From the NCBI GenBank assembly GCA_023101725.1, contig JALJCO010013358.1, forward strand, positions 310,001 to 374,000: a stretch of DNA of 64,000 bases, given 5' to 3'. Below, piece after piece: positions 50,246-62,337 of the stretch. The translations under genes and the position numbers were made by a program. Source of the stretch: Atherinomorus stipes. Taxonomy: Eukaryota > Chordata > Actinopteri > Atheriniformes > Atherinidae. Every line of letters begins with the position of its first letter. The first letter of the stretch is position 1. The notes under the pieces were generated by a model that made no database searches, had not been told where the DNA came from, and saw nothing but the letters and a program-made list of their open reading frames with translations.

Positions 50246-51255
50246 ATAGTAAGGATGCTTTTACTTATTACTATTTTTGCCCCATCCTTCTTTCTTAGAA
50301 GGTTGTCAGAGATTTTGCTTGTTTTTTTTAATGCTTTCTGATTATTCCCCACTGAATAACAAACATATATTGCAGCTAGGTCCCTGTTTCCTCCAATCAG
50401 AATTATTGTGGAATAATTGGTGGCTTCCATCTTCTACAGAAGCTTTAACTTCATTGCTGCAGACTTCAGCTGCAGCCACTTTTTCTTAACCCATCTCTGA
50501 ATTGGGGTTGAACTGATTTCTGTTGTCATGCTCCTAAATAATGGGATGGGATGCAGCACAGCTTTATGTGTTTAACACTTGTTCACCTTTAAGAGCTAAT
50601 GTTATTCTCACTAATTCATAACTTTATTTTACGGGTCTGCAAGAGAAGCTTTAAATGCTTTAATGTTTATGTGTTTTATACTGTACATTCTAGCAGCACC
50701 TCTCATAATTCTTTCTCTAACACTCTCCCAGAAAGCCCATTTGGCTCTTTTTCTTTCTATGAAGTACCAAACTTAACTCTATTGAAGTGTTATGCAAACA
50801 TGTTACAGGGTTAGTAACACAATCAAACCTGAGCAATAAACCATGTTGAGCTGAAAGTCTGAGTTTTCAGTGTCATAAGATGGATATCTATTGACATGGC
50901 CAGTCTCTTTGCGTGCAGTTTGGATTATTGGATGAAAATGTCTGTGAAAAGCAACATCACTTCCCTGATTCCCGCCCTGATATCCCAGACGGCAGTCACA
51001 CAGTGAGGAGCATTTAGTGTCGCTATGCAGAATTTTTAATAGTTGTTGTCTGACATTGTAACAGAATTTTAAATGATTAATTAATGTTGAATAAACGCTT
51101 AATATTCAAATCACTTACAGAAAAGTAATAATTCAATCATGATACTAAAAGTCAGCCAATGTACCACATTCATATGATCAAATGCTGGCCTTTTATTCAC
51201 TAAATTAACCACAAAATGTTAGTCGGATGAGATATTTTAAGTATTTGAAATAACA
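50246..51255. other. Intronic sequence, no gene seen
   Basis: Nothing assigned. Confidence 0.4.
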
Positions 51256-51260
51256 ACAAC

Positions 51261-51301
<41 letters not shown>
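51256..51301. repeat. (AAT)n microsatellite
   Basis: About 15 AAT units after an AAC run. Confidence 0.95.
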
Positions 51302-51302
<1 letters not shown>

Positions 51303-51899
51303 TGTAATATTGTTTTTACTTTATCAGTCCTAATTGGGAAATTAATTAATTAAGGGCCCAGAGTTGTTTTCTCTCAGTGCAACTCTGGGGACTAGCCACC
51401 TCTGTAACCACCATACTTTGGAATCACTTTGGATTTCAGAATAGAATAGAAAAATGTATTTATCCCAAAGGAAATTGTGTAATATTAAATAAGGAAAAAA
51501 AAACATTTATTTTAACCAATTCTGTTAGACCCACAACGTAACTCTTCCACCCTAAAAATCTGCATTCCTGAATTGATTTGATGGTACACCAGCATTCATT
51601 ATGCACATTTTTTAACCATCACTGCCCAGCAGCGTCCCGAGGCTCAGAAACTGCACTATGCAACTTTTGCATCCAGGATGTGGCTGTAACGTTGCAGCCA
51701 ACTATTAGTTGCGCACCGCGTCACGTACTAGCAAACGGATATAAACCAGATATGAACACAGCAGATGTTCTGAAAGTGCATCATGGCGGATTTGGCAAAG
51801 AACCACCAGGAAAGAGAGGAAAAAAAGAGAGGAAGGGTCAGACGGGTCAAGATAAGACTGTCTTTTATGAACTCACAGTACAAGTACAATGCAACATGA
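51302..51899. other. Intronic sequence, no gene seen
   Basis: The start of a 163-codon chance frame (51578-52069) lies here. It runs into the next repeat and has no domain. Confidence 0.4.
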
Positions 51900-52384
51900 G
51901 CGCCGTTCCACCAGCGGGTCTGGGTCGGGTCGGGCCGGATCAGTCCACGTTTTTTTGCGTCTCCACAGATAAAGACTGGGACTGGTACCCTTATACTGTA
52001 TCTGACCCAACCCAGCCTACTTTTTTGGCACCCTTCGGTAGGGGTACTGATCTAACCAATCCAGACTGAAGAGGTGGAGCTAATACACAGCAATCTGTTG
52101 ATTCATTGAAAAATCCATCACCCGCATGACCCGGCGTAAAAACAAAGCAGGGGTGACTCCTTTGTTTCTGCCACATGTGGTGTGGTGCTTTGGCTAAAAA
52201 GCGTTGCACTGCAATGATGTCTCGCCATCACATAGCAGCGCTGTCCAGTTCATACTCCGCCTCCAGCGTAAGGGTACAGTTTGTTGTGGGGATGCAACGT
52301 GAAATCAACATATCCGGACCAAAACCCACCCAATCTGGCCTGGCCCGACCCGACCCGATCTAGATCTGGGGGTGGAAACGGGGC
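51900..52384. mobile_element. GGGTCGGGTCGGGCC-ended repeat
   Basis: The left end contains gcgccgttccaccagcgggt and gggtcgggtcgggcc. The right end, complemented, contains gccccgtttccaccc and gggtcgggtcgggcc, so the ends are inverted. The interior holds tttttttgcgtctccacag, shared with the homopolymer-rich block at 4735. About 485 bp, non-coding. Confidence 0.68.
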
Positions 52385-53121
52385 TATGGATACTAGTTTA
52401 GCCGTTAATAGGAGGCGCATCACTGAGAAAACTGCTAAAAACTGTGTTGTAGGTCTTTAAAGGCCAACTTTTATTTAAATACACGTAGAAGCCTATGTAT
52501 TATATAAACAAATTATAAATGCAAAAAAAAGTTCATATGTCACAAAATGTGTTGCACTTGTCCGACAGGGCTCTCCTTGCCACTTGTCCCGAAAATAGTG
52601 TCCCAAGCAACAGAGTGGAAGTCGCATAACAGGAGGTGAACATTCCCGACTGATGAAAAACGTGGGATGGCAACTGGAGGAGGCGACTCTGACGTCCATC
52701 ACAGCTTTATTTCTGAAGGCTTACAGCCGAGTAGGTTTGGACCAGTGGCTAGAGGGAGTGAAAACAGGCTAAAGTGAGATTATTTTAATGGTCAAAGAGG
52801 AGATTTTGAGAACATGGAAACATGGAAAGAACACTACGGAGTATGTTGCCTGTCCACAGTTCTCATATTGCCTCTCTGCGGTTCTTATGGGCGTTATAGC
52901 TCCCTTCTCCGGCTTTGAGCTGGAAACATTCAGATGAAGAAGCTCCAGCAGCTGTGTCGGCTAAAGTCACCAAATCCCCAAAAAAGTCCGCTCCCGGTTG
53001 AAGGATGGACTCAGCCTCAAGCTCATCGTGGCCGCTGTGGCCGAGTCCAAGGAGCGGAAGGGGTTGTCTCTGGTGGCTCTCAAGAAAATGCTGGCAGTAA
53101 AAGCAAAACTTCAGTCATTGA
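52385..53121. other. Intronic sequence, no gene seen
   Basis: Possibly more transposon relics. Nothing could be named. Confidence 0.35.
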
Positions 53122-54012
53122 CCACGTTTACATGCCATCAAAATTCGGGTTAAGGTCAATATTCCGGTTTCTGAAAGATAAGGAATAACCCGTTTACATG
53201 CATGAGCAGACAGAGTTACTCCTGTATACATGATTGCTGAAATCAATTGGAATATCCCGACCCAAACCGCGACGCACGGAAAACGTCATGATGATGGTGG
53301 ATAATGAACCATCCAGAGCCACTGCGGTAAAGCCAGCCAAGTTTCAGAGTTACAGCCGAAAATAACGCCGATTGGCTTGACCGCGGATCCGCGAGAGGTG
53401 GCGGGCTTGACTGCAGTCCGGAGTGCTGATACTGACCCACCAGCATTACTTGACGGATCATAGAAGGAGAGCAACGTGTCCTGAAAATGCAGCTCGGAGC
53501 ACATCCACGCTTCCCGTTTCAGAGAGTCCGCCGGACAGATGAAGGTCTAGCCAGGACTGGTGGGAACGGTGTAATGATGAGTTAACTGACTCCGGTGGAG
53601 TCGGTGAACTTCCTCTATCACCTCACCAAACTTTCAGATGAGTGATGGAGCCCGCGAAGTAACTGTTTGAACACCAGCTCCTCTGGGATGCGTGTTGCCA
53701 TGGTGATGTATAAACTAGCAAGCTGTGCAGAGCACTGTCTGATCGCTAGTACAAAATACTCCTGAATTTAATCAAAACGCCAAAAATGCTTGCAGATAGA
53801 GCATGCGCAGAACACAATTTAATATCCTTTCAATGAATATTTCCAATAGGTTTACATGACAAATATCGGTTAGAAAAGGAGTAACCAGGGGATATTCGGG
53901 TTTAAAACCCGAAAATGGTATTCGGGTTTTGCAGTGTTTATGGCCGTGCGCAACCGGGTTATTGCTAATATTCCGGTTATGAAAGAGTTACTGGCTGCAT
54001 GTAAACGCAGTG
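53122..54012. mobile_element. Element with CACGTTTACATGC-type ends
   Basis: The left end ccacgtttacatgccatc and right end, complemented, cactgcgtttacatgcagcc are inverted. Inside both arms are attccggttt and aacccg blocks (aatattccggttatgaaaga on the right). About 890 bp. It is familiar as a teleost non-autonomous DNA element, superfamily not assigned. Confidence 0.65.
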
Positions 54013-55689
54013 ATTGAATGGCTCTTTAGTCACATGATTCCAAAACTGTGCAGTTTTTGAGAAGGAGAGTTTCATCCCCCTCCCTATTCAAAAACACTTG
54101 CTAGTTTTCAGAAACCCAAGAGAAAGGTCAGTCACTGTATCAGCTTCCGGAATGATTTTTGTTATAAAGAACATTTAAGATGCACTTTAAAAAATAGCAA
54201 GTTGTGATGAGATTCTCAAAGAAATGATTATACTGTATTACCTGGTGAACTCTATATAGTGCCACCACATAAGCTTTGTAATTATAGTGAAGCAAACTTG
54301 TGCATTCTGTTACCATGGGAACCATGGAAATCAACACACTCACAGGTTGATTTTGAATGTGCTATATGTATTTTTACATCTTATCCCATGTGTTCTACTG
54401 CGGTTTAATCTTAGTCTTGGTGCAATTAACAAAGATTTTTCATTAAGTTAAAGATTACCTTAATTTTGTCAGTGACTTACATCATTTCTAGAGAAAAATT
54501 TTTTTTTACATCATTGCTGTCTTAAATATTGCCGTTCTTTTGTTTTCATCCCAACATAAGCTGTATATTTTTCCAACTTCTCCATCCATACAGCCTCTTC
54601 CTTGCATAAATGAGGTATCGGACTTTTGTCCAGAAGTGTCAAATAGCAGGTGTACAGAGCTTAAAGAGGCAAGCCTGAGTTAACAATGATAGATCCCTCT
54701 TCCAGTCCTAGTTACCTCAGAGGGGAGGTTTACATTTTAGCCCACCTAAATCTAACACAAAGAAACCCTGACTGTGTTGAACTTGCCTCGTACTACATCC
54801 CTCTGGACTACAAATTAGCTTGTTTCCAGTAGGCTAGCTCAGGAGCAGCGTCCTCTTCGAGAGTAAAAAGCTCTGTTTGGAATTTATTCTGCTGTAAAAC
54901 TTTGCATGCTATCATCCAAAAACATTACGTGTGCTTGGCATAAAGAAGTGTGGGATCTTCCCGCATTTACTGGGTCATGTTTCAGCTTAGAACAGCCACC
55001 TCTGTTGCTAGGCAACATCTCCAAAAGACATGACCCGGTAGATGATGCCTTGTGGATTAGAGTCGGGATTAGACTAAGTTTAAGTTGTCCTCAACATTAT
55101 CAAAGGTGCTCTGACATAAAATGTACCTTCACAGAAGACGGTTGAAGTTGTGCAGGATAAAGGATGGAGCCCTTGTTGCGCCTGTTGCTATGCAACAATA
55201 TCAAATACTCAGTGACTTTAGCTATAACCAAAAACACAATGTTGCTATTGTTTAGAAGTTGAAGTCACATCTCTGTGACCCTCATAAAAATGGTTCAGCT
55301 TGTCACTCAGGTGAAGACCATAAACTGTTATTTGGCTTTGTCAGGACTATGGCTGTCACACTCTCTTCCCACAGGTAAATAACACCCCCCCACACTGTTT
55401 GTGTTTGGCTCTAAAAGCATAGCAGAAAGCAGCTTTTAACCAAAACGTATTCACCATTCATCCAAATTACCTCAAACACAACACTGCTTTCACTCAGGTT
55501 CAACAGTCCACCCACCATGTGTGAAGCAGATTAAGTTAATGTTTGTGGAGCAAAGCAAAGAACAGAAGAAACATCCAGACTGAAACGGCTTCATCGGCGT
55601 GCATCTGTTACACGTGATCTGTGTGTGAGCTTGTCAGCGCTGCTTCAAGTGATACATGCTGAGATTTTATGTTATGAGTTCTTTCAGTT
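54013..55689. other. Intronic sequence, no gene seen
   Basis: No supported feature. Confidence 0.4.
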
Positions 55690-55950
55690 CGTTGGAGGTG
55701 TGAAACCCCTGTCCTTGCCTCCAGTGGGGGCACTGCTGGTGTATGAATGTGTGTGAATGTTTCCGGTGGTGGTCGGAGGGGCCGTAGGCGCGAATGGCAG
55801 CCATGCTTCCGTCAGGCTGCCCCCTGCCCCACGTAGTTTACCATCACCAAGTATGACTGAGGAGTGAAAGAATAATGGATCTACTGTAAAGCGCTTTGAG
55901 TGCCTTGAAAAGCTCTATATAAATCTAATCCATCATTATTATTATTGTTG
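55690..55950 (+). mobile_element. LINE/SINE 3' end abutting exon 4
   Basis: The segment gtgtatgaatgtgtgtgaat, then aaagcgctttgagtgccttg and aaaagctctatataaatcta, then an att repeat is the conserved 3' portion of a very common fish retroelement. Its tail runs to within about 10-15 nt of the exon 4 acceptor. Confidence 0.7.
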
Positions 55951-55960
55951 CTGTGTGCAG

Positions 55961-56076
55961 ACTGGAGTACCTGCCAGCTCAGTGAGAATGCCATCTGCGG
56001 TCAGGGTGTACGGGTGCGCCTCCTGGACTGTGTGCGGAGTGACGACAAGATTGAGGACTTAACGAATTGTGAGCAG
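55961..56076 (+). CDS. thsd7b: THSD7B-like gene, internal exon 4
   Basis: This 116-nt exon completes Asp (g|ac) and encodes WSTCQLSENAICGQGVRVRL through ...TNCEQ, then a gtaatg donor at 56077. The acceptor is gttgctgtgtgcag. The phrase STCQLSEN...CGQGVR.RLL.CVRSD is a hallmark of this TSP-1 repeat in THSD7 proteins, and the GQGVR form points to THSD7B. It opens in phase 1 and closes in phase 0, matching exons 3 and 5. The 8.1-kb upstream intron ends in a retroelement-like tail with ATT repeats that abuts the acceptor. Confidence in the exon is very high. Confidence 0.93.
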
Positions 56077-56372
56077 GTAATGACTGTTATGAACTTTACA
56101 TCATATTTCAAAGGTAAAAACCTGTTGTGCACATACATGTTGTGCTTTATAAGGTACATCAGGCTAGCACACTACCTCATTGTACACTGTTGCTGTCATG
56201 TCATTAGTTTTTCACTTTTTAGCTATTTTTACTGCTCTTTTATACTTTTTAAACTCTATTTTATAGTTTTTATTTCTGTTTGCTTGGACTGGGACCATAG
56301 TGACAAATTTCGTTCCATATCATGTTTTCAAAACGTGTGAAATGAAAGTAAAGGTCCTTGAATGCTACAGTA
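56077..56372 (+). other. thsd7b: Start of thsd7b intron after exon 4
   Basis: No repeat recognised. The open frame continuing past the donor is read-through only. Confidence 0.5.
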
Positions 56373-57851
56373 CAGGCCGTTTCTAATGAGTGGTACAGTC
56401 CGGGTCAGTCTGATCCAGTCCGTTTTTTGTGCGTTTCCATTATAAAATACGCCCACACAACCCAAAATGAACCGCACCATTTATGGACCCTTTTCAGAAG
56501 GGGGTCCATAGGAAAATGATACGGTATGGTTCGGGCTGGGCTACATGCATCACACGATACAATCCAATGATTGGCGGACAGAGAAGCATCAACACCCCGC
56601 GGTGCAGTTATTGTCAGTTACATCACTTTATAATGTAATATTTTTGTCAGGCAGAGAGGTTACTGTACAAGTAAGCTAACATATGAGTACAACTACATAA
56701 TAAGCATGATAATGCATAGCATGAAGTTGCTTACTGCATCTTCTGGTACCACTGTCTTTGTTACTTAAATCAGTACAAGACAGCCTCGGCTGCAGCAGGG
56801 GTCGCCACCGCTTCGTTCACCCCCATTATTCAGCTCTGAAAACAGTTTGAAAGTCCAGCCTCTTCTGCTACGTCAGCAAGATGGCGTCTGTGAGTAGTGA
56901 GCTTCATTCTGCACCGCATTTTTGACCGGTATTAAGGCAGCACCCGGGTATTTTCAGAGCATTGAATTTTAGTTGAAACTTGCACTCAAAAGTAGTGTAC
57001 TATGTAGTGCAAGTATGTGGATTGAGACAGGCTCACAGTGGTACGTGACACTAGGTAACTTCTACACTGTAAAATGTAATAAGTTCTCCTTACTAAAGAA
57101 AATATTGAGCAGGGTGAAGCATCACTGCTTCAGCTCAATAATCACTTGTCATGTCCGCATAAAGTAAATAAAAGTTTGTATTCTTACCTGCTGCCTGCCA
57201 ACACCAGAGAAAAATATAAACCACGGCAAATTTACCCTCAAAATGCGGGTAAAACGTCCCGCTGCAGGAGAGACAGGACTCTGCTTTGAGCAGAGGGAGA
57301 CGACGTGCTGCTACCAACGCAGCAAAGTAGCATCAACAAGCTAGTAAAAGCTTAGAAATATATCCAGGGATCAAAATAGAGGAAAGACAGGTAGAGAAGC
57401 CGTCTGTGTGCTGTGGGGGTGGGGTACAAACTTTACTACAGTGAAAGGACGCCACTAGGGGGAGCCCCGAGCTGAAGTTACTGAGTTCTGCTTTAAAGCT
57501 GCAAATAACTGTGTTTATACAACTCAGAAAATGACAGTAATTATGAGTATAGTTAACTTAAAGTCAATAGGTAGGTTAACTTTAAAATCTCAACCCAAGT
57601 GGCCATAATTCAACCATAATTCTAAATGTAGGTTACTTACAGCTGATGAGATTGACTACTTGCCTCAGTGAATGGTTGACTCTAGTTTACTAGGAGAGTC
57701 AACAGAGTAAGCTGAAATGAGTTACAGTCACTTTTTATTTTAACTGTTACATTTTACAGTGCAGTGGAAACACTGACTTGAACGGGATGGACCGTTCTAA
57801 CACCTCTGAATCGTAGCGACCTGGACTGTAACACTCAGTGGAAACGGGCTT
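56373..57851. mobile_element. CCGTTTCCACTGAGTGG-ended element
   Basis: The left end caggccgtttctaatgagtg and the right end, complemented, aagcccgtttccactgagtg are inverted, with acagtcc.ggtc continuing on both sides. About 1.48 kb. The interior has no coding frame that I recognise. It resembles the GTTTCCAC-ended families at 51900 and 4735. Confidence 0.7.
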
Positions 57852-58360
57852 CTCGTGGTGGTTGGACTCCTTCCAGAACTGCCTTAATTCTTCGTAGCAT
57901 AGTTTCAAGAAGGTGTTGGAAACATTCCTCTGAGATTTTGCTCCATATCGACATGGCAGCATCACACAGTTGCTGCAGCTTTATTGGCACATTCATAATG
58001 AGAATCTCCCGTTCCACTCTGTTCCGCTCCATTGGATTGCGATCTGGTGACTGTGGAGGCCATTGGGGAGCTCATTTTAGATGATTTGTGATAATTTGAG
58101 CTTTGTGACATGGTGAATTATCCTGTTGGAAGTCACCATCAGAAGATGGTACACTGTGGTCACAAAGGAATGGATATTGTGTATAATGTACTCAAGTTGA
58201 CTATGGCAGTTAAATGATGCTTGGTAATAAAAGGCCTAAAGTGTGCCAAGAAAATAGCCCACACACATTACACCACAACCACCAGCCTGAACTGTTGATG
58301 CAAGGCAGGAGGGACCCATGCTCTCAGGTTTCCACCAAATTCTGTTCCTACCATCTTAAT
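57852..58360. repeat. Common teleost dispersed repeat fragment
   Basis: Strings such as agcctgaactgttgatgcaa, gcaggagggacccatgct and tggattgcgatctggtgact are ones I recall from a widespread fish DNA element. No termini were defined. Confidence 0.45.
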
Positions 58361-59407
58361 GTGTTTATTTAATATTAATTTCAATGCAGTGAGATATGAA
58401 TTTTAAAAAAATCTTTAAAAAGTTTCATCTTTTAGTCGGTGAGGGGCCCTCAGTTTTCATTTTACAGGCATAATTCTGTATCAGAATGTAGCAAAGTCTC
58501 CTCTGTATTTATCTCCCTGAGTGAACAGACTTACACTTTTTACATTATGAGTTTCTATAATGCACCCAACTGTTCCATAGACTGTGCAGCGTAAATCCCC
58601 TTTATGTCCACATTTGTTAATCCAGAAACACACATTTCTTTCCATATTGTGTGGGAATGCCTTTTGTTGCTCACAATGACAAAACCATGCCAATACAAGG
58701 TTGCCTTTTTCCTCTAAATGGCAACAGTTTGAGATGAAGTTTTAATGAATTTTCAGTCTGACTGAGATAGAATGATAGATTTAACAACATCATGGATCTC
58801 GGTGCTGATGGGCACGCTTCTCATGTCTGCTCTATTTACACAAACTTTGATAGATTCAGTTTGGACTTTTTAGGAGAAAACAGACGAGGGATGGGGAGTC
58901 TCAGCTACCCCACTGCAATTTCTCCAGGAATTGCAGAGTCTCTTTCATGTTTGGTGTTGTGAAAATACAGAGCAAAGATTTTTACTTGCCGACGTTTTAG
59001 AGAAACAATGAAACATTTTCTATTTCAGAACCATAGGAATATAAAGAAAAATGGAATTTCCACAACATGGGTGTTTAAAAACCTTTTCCTGGTTCATAAG
59101 CGGAATTTATTAAAATATATGGATCCACTTAAAGTATTTGCAAGTTGTTTTTTCCAAACAGAGATATTTATGGTTAATGCTGCTTTGCTCCCATATTATA
59201 TTTTATTCAAAGCCCTGTTGGGCTGAAGTGTAAATGTTTTTTCTTATCTTCTAACTAATGTTTCAAGGGGCACTTTGCACCCCGGCTGAGTATCATTGTT
59301 TTATTTTAATTGGGGAAAGACAAACGGTGGTCTTAAGAAAGCCCACTGTAACATTTAATTCAATGATGGTTGTAGCAAAGATATTTTAACTGAATTTTGT
59401 TTTGCAG
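58361..59407. other. Intronic sequence, no gene seen
   Basis: No feature assigned. Confidence 0.4.
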
Positions 59408-60248
59408 TTAAAGGAATAGTACACCCACAGAATGATGTGTGTTCATTTTCTACTCTGCTTGCTGAGCAAGACTGTGGAGCACTTTTTAATATCTCAAATG
59501 CAGCCTGAGATCAGACCCAACTTTCATATAATGGAGTTCACCCGCGACTGACCCAAAAGGTCCATAAAAGTCCACAAAAACTTGTCAATATTCCTCCATA
59601 CTGCTCGTCCAATGTAATCCAAGTGTCCTGAGTGGGTTGCGTCCATAATTTACTGGAAACAACGTCATTTAGTGTATTTTTATAGTCTAAACAATGCTAC
59701 ATTGCACTTTATATTTGCACGTTCGTGCGAGTTCACGACATTGCAGAAGCCACAGCGTTCAGTGCTTACTCTGCCAATAATGCAAGTGTAGAAGAAGAAA
59801 TTTACTGTTTACATTGTGCTAAGAGCGAACAAGCTACGGACAAACACAAGAGGCTATTGATTTAAGACAAAGAAACAAAGAAAAAAAGAGAACGCGCGAT
59901 CTCGTCTGTCGTGAACTCGCACAAACGCGCAAGCAGAAAATGTAATGTAGCACTGTTTAGGCTATAAAAATATACTTAATGATGGCATTTCGAGTAAATT
60001 ATGGACGCTACCCACTCAGGACACTTGGATTACATTGGACGAGCAGTATGGAGGAAAGTTGCCCAGTTTTGGGGGACTTTTATGGACCTTTTTGGTTCAG
60101 TTGCCATTGAACTCATGTGAAAGTTTGGGGAAAATGTCCCATCTCCAGCTACATTTGTGATATTAAAAAAGCGCTCCACAGTCTTGCTCAGCATGAGGGT
60201 GAGTAGAAAGTGAATACACATCATTCTGTGGGTGTACTATTCCTTTAA
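59408..60248. mobile_element. TTAA-type fold-back element, ~270-bp arms
   Basis: The left arm starts ttaaaggaatagtacaccca and the right arm ends tgggtgtactattcctttaa, exact inverses, and similarity extends for roughly 270 bp on each side (for example catactgctcgtccaatgta against tacattggacgagcagtatg). TTAA is at both limits. Length 841 bp, non-coding. A left-truncated relative is at 19254-19963. Confidence 0.88.
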
Positions 60249-60547
60249 GCCCTTGTAAATGTTGAATCATGTCACACCTGGAGTTTAATGGTTAAATTTT
60301 GCTTATGGTAACTTAATAATAATGTTTTTTACAGTATATAATGCAAATTGTTTTCTTATGTGAGAATGTAAAGCTAAAGAAAAATGTTTTAAAGTTTCCT
60401 AAACAGTATTAGTATTGGGCATTCCTCACGTTTTCCTGAAATGAGCTGCAGCTTTTTTGAAATATGCAAATGTGTGTTTTTCCATTTCTTTTTCCTGGCA
60501 ATGATAAGCTGGTCCTCTCCTCTGAGCTCTGCTCTGGTTTCTTGCAG

Positions 60548-60665
60548 TTTGCTTTGAGCAACAAGTGGCAGCTGATGGAGAGCTGCGGGGTCGACTGTCC
60601 TGTCAGCTGCATCCTCTCTGATTGGTCGCCGTGGACTGACTGCTCACACACCTGTGGGAGCCAAG
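60548..60665 (+). CDS. thsd7b: THSD7B-like gene, internal exon 5
   Basis: This 118-nt exon follows tttcttgcag and encodes 39 codons plus one base, from FALSNKWQLMESCGVDCP to DCSHTCGSQ, then a ggtaaac donor at 60666. It contains the clearest TSP-1 signature in the window: LSDWSPWTDCSHTCG, combining a WxxW C-mannosylation motif with the CxxTCG consensus for O-fucosylation (family knowledge). Cysteine spacing SCGVDCPVSC is typical of the linker before each THSD7 repeat. It starts in phase 0 and ends in phase 1, in register with exon 6. It lies 299 nt after the end of an inverted-repeat element at 59408-60248. Confidence 0.94.
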
Positions 60666-62073
60666 GTAAACATTATGAACAAACTATTTAAGCTTAATAG
60701 AAACCTGATGGACTCAGCGAACTACATACTCAGCGCCTCATTATTCCAACTACTCAAGCATTCTCCAAGATGTTGAACTATGCATGAATACATTTAAATG
60801 CATTAAAATATTTACTAGCATGTGTAATCCACAGCCTTATTATGCAGGGAAACTGTGTGTTGACTTTTTTTTTTCCTCTGGCCAATAATGTCTGAATTAA
60901 CATTCTCAGTTTGTTATTATAATGTATGTATCTAGTTTTTTAACTTGGGAAAACTTGCTCCGTGATGCTTATATTTTAAGAATAGGGGTTAATATAAGCT
61001 AATTTTCATGGAGCTCACCTATATGTGAATAAATAATTTAGTATTCCTAAATATGCATGATGGGGAAAAATGCACAACCAGTAGTAATCACCAACCTGTG
61101 GACTGCTCTGAATCCCTCCCAGCGAGTCGCGTCATAACCTCATCCAGTACACAAAAGCTAATGATTTAACCTGGATGCATATATTGTTTCTTTGGCTTCC
61201 CAAAGTCAATCTCCCAAAGAGAAAGCTTGTTATCCCGCTAATTAGACAGACTCTGCTCTGTCTCCTTAAGTTCATTAATTTTAATTTGTCGTTGGCTGTC
61301 TGTCAACTGACAGATAACCCCTCATTCCAATACGCTCGCACTTGCAGAGGCTTTCAACTGGAGCTATAAACTCAGACACTCTCCCCGCGTCTCTCACAGC
61401 CCTGTCAGGGTAGCTATGACTCTTTCTGCCACTTTCACAGTTCAGTCTCACATACACCGAAACATGTCTGTCAGCTTTGATGAGGGATTTGTATCTCTGT
61501 CAAATGACGGAGGATCTTGTTTTGTCAGGATGCCATGGGAGCATTAATGTTTTTTTGGTTTGATTTTTTTTTAAAAGGCAGAGCTGAGTTCCTTTTCACT
61601 GTTTGTGCCTGGGGCTTGCAGAGCTCTCCCCTGGCCAAATACACCTGAACAGAGCTTGTGCCTGTTGGATGGCGAATGGCAGCTCTGTGGCTGTTCACCA
61701 AACATCCACATTATTAATGGCTGACTTGGTGGTGTCGGAAACAGCTACATCTGAGCATTAAGTGGCTCGGTGATGTGTGAAGTTGCACTAATTCTTTGTT
61801 ATTGGGAAAATATTTCACGAATTTTAATGCCAGCCATTCATCTTATGAGCTGGTTTTTACACAGCTTCATGTACACAGATTGTTTACATTTCTCATCATG
61901 TTTTGCGCATTGTTTAGTTCTGAGTGTAAATGCCATTTATTTCCCCTCCTGCTTGAACTGTTTCTCTGCTGATTATAATCTTTGTTTCATTTACAGACAA
62001 AAAGCTCTCAGCTTCAACATTTATGTTGCAACCTTGCAAATGTGCTCAAGCCTGTTAAAGTTTCCCTCTAAAT
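60666..62073. other. thsd7b: thsd7b intron between exons 5 and 6
   Basis: No gene or repeat recognised before the MITE at 62074. Confidence 0.5.
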
Positions 62074-62303
62074 CAGTGGTTCTCAAGCTGGGGGGCGGGC
62101 CCCCCAGAGGGGGGGCTCAGGGCTCCGTCAGGGGGGCCCAGCCAGGCCTATAGTTTTTGTAACCCCCCAATGCAGTGCATTTTTTCATGTATCTCATGGT
62201 AAATGTTTGGGTGCATGTGGTAGCGGTGGTGGGATGGGGGGGGGGAGCTTGACATAATTTCCGATGAAAAGGGGGCCCCGCAGAAAAGGTTTGAGAACCA
62301 CTG
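62074..62303. mobile_element. hAT MITE with perfect TSD next to exon 6
   Basis: The ends are cagtggttctcaagct and ggtttgagaaccactg, inverted repeats of a classic hAT MITE. ctctaaat flanks both sides (62066-62073 and 62304-62311), a perfect 8-bp duplication. Length 230 bp, G-rich inside. It ends 34 nt before exon 6. Confidence 0.93.
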
Positions 62304-62337
62304 CTCTAAATCATGTGTCGGCATCAATGTCATGTAG

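Noticed and set aside
51578..52069. 163-codon open frame
   Set aside because: It crosses into a dispersed repeat with inverted ends and has no recognised motif.
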